This document shows, piece by piece, positions 63,868-64,000 of a stretch of 64,000 nucleotides of DNA. The translations under genes and the position numbers were made by a program. Origin of the DNA: Acidobacterium sp. (GTDB taxonomy: Bacteria > Acidobacteriota > Vicinamibacteria > Vicinamibacterales > UBA2999); assembly GCA_002737365.1 (NCBI GenBank), contig NSIL01000006.1, positions 1 to 64,000 of the forward strand, read 5' to 3'. The stretch's first letter is position 1. Each line of letters opens with the position of its first letter. The notes under the pieces were generated by a model. The model worked only from the letters and a program-made list of their open reading frames with translations, was not told the origin of the DNA and made no database searches.

Positions 63868-64000
63868 CTAGTACTTGCCGGAAGGGGCGGTCGCGCCGGT
63901 GGGCTTGGCTTCGTACTTCGACGGGCACTTCGCCATTACGCCGTTGGGCTGCGTCTTGAACCCATCGGCCGAGAGCACCCCCTTCAGCACGACTTCAGAG
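63868..64000 (-). CDS. ccmE: CcmE heme chaperone, C-terminal part
   Basis: The last 43 codons of a gene that continues beyond the window. SEVVLKGVLSADGFKTQPNG then VMAKCPSKYEA is the C-terminus of CcmE, which binds heme covalently and hands it to CcmF. The stop is 9 nt before the ccmF start. The heme-binding His lies outside the window. Confidence 0.85.
   Translation of the reverse strand, partial: SEVVLKGVLSADGFKTQPNGVMAKCPSKYEAKPTGATAPSGKY

Overview
The window is a gene-dense, GC-rich bacterial chromosome segment with no recognisable prophage, insertion sequence, CRISPR array or tRNA. Gram-negative features are clear: outer-membrane barrels, lipoproteins, a comEA/pseudopilin cluster, TtcA, and a System I (Ccm) cytochrome c maturation operon. 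Taken with Ig-like lipoproteins, a SWIB protein with a histone-H1-like tail and GT-C-rich surface-glycan loci, this suggests Acidobacteriota, possibly the Vicinamibacteria group. That placement is inference from gene content, not from a marker gene.

Region 1 (1-16.8 kb) is mostly minus-strand housekeeping. It holds a broken sigma-54 activator at the edge, a pilin-type/ComEA/PilZ mini-operon, a sugar epimerase, RNase P RNA, a sigma-54 response regulator overlapping an HtrA protease, ligA, a polyprenyl diphosphate synthase, tatD, a decayed NTF2-like gene, and a tightly coupled radC-larC-metG run. A DUF4398 lipoprotein gene is divergent from it. Region 2 (15.9-21 kb) is a dapF/barrel/dtd/ttcA operon facing a large secreted M1-peptidase-like protein that has lost its zinc site.

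Region 3 (21-54 kb) is a composite surface-glycan and envelope locus. It contains three GT4 enzymes, one GT2 polyprenyl-phosphate-type transferase, five large GT-C-like membrane proteins, two AglD/YbhN-type membrane proteins, three SAM methyltransferases, a CmcI-type hydroxylase/methyltransferase, a radical SAM/SPASM enzyme, an asparagine synthase-like amidotransferase, a left-handed beta-helix acyltransferase, an SGNH hydrolase and a beta-barrel. Three paralogous lipoproteins sharing a distinctive C-terminal domain are scattered among them. No Wzx/Wzy/Wza set is visible, so the pathway looks lipid-phosphate-sugar/GT-C based. A glycerol-3-phosphate dehydrogenase and the SWIB protein interrupt the locus.

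Region 4 (53-64 kb) has suhB and an anti-sigma-type ATPase, a plus-strand aroA-aroK-phosphoesterase operon, and a convergent minus-strand ccm operon (ccmE, a ccmF-ccmH fusion, two unfamiliar membrane proteins, ccmA, ccmB, ccmC, ccmD and a 51-residue membrane peptide).

A window-wide pattern stands out. Many operon heads carry a TANNNT -10 box only 5-11 nt before the start codon, as expected for leaderless transcripts. In two divergent gaps the -10 boxes of the two genes overlap. Inside operons, 1-4 nt stop/start overlaps are the rule.
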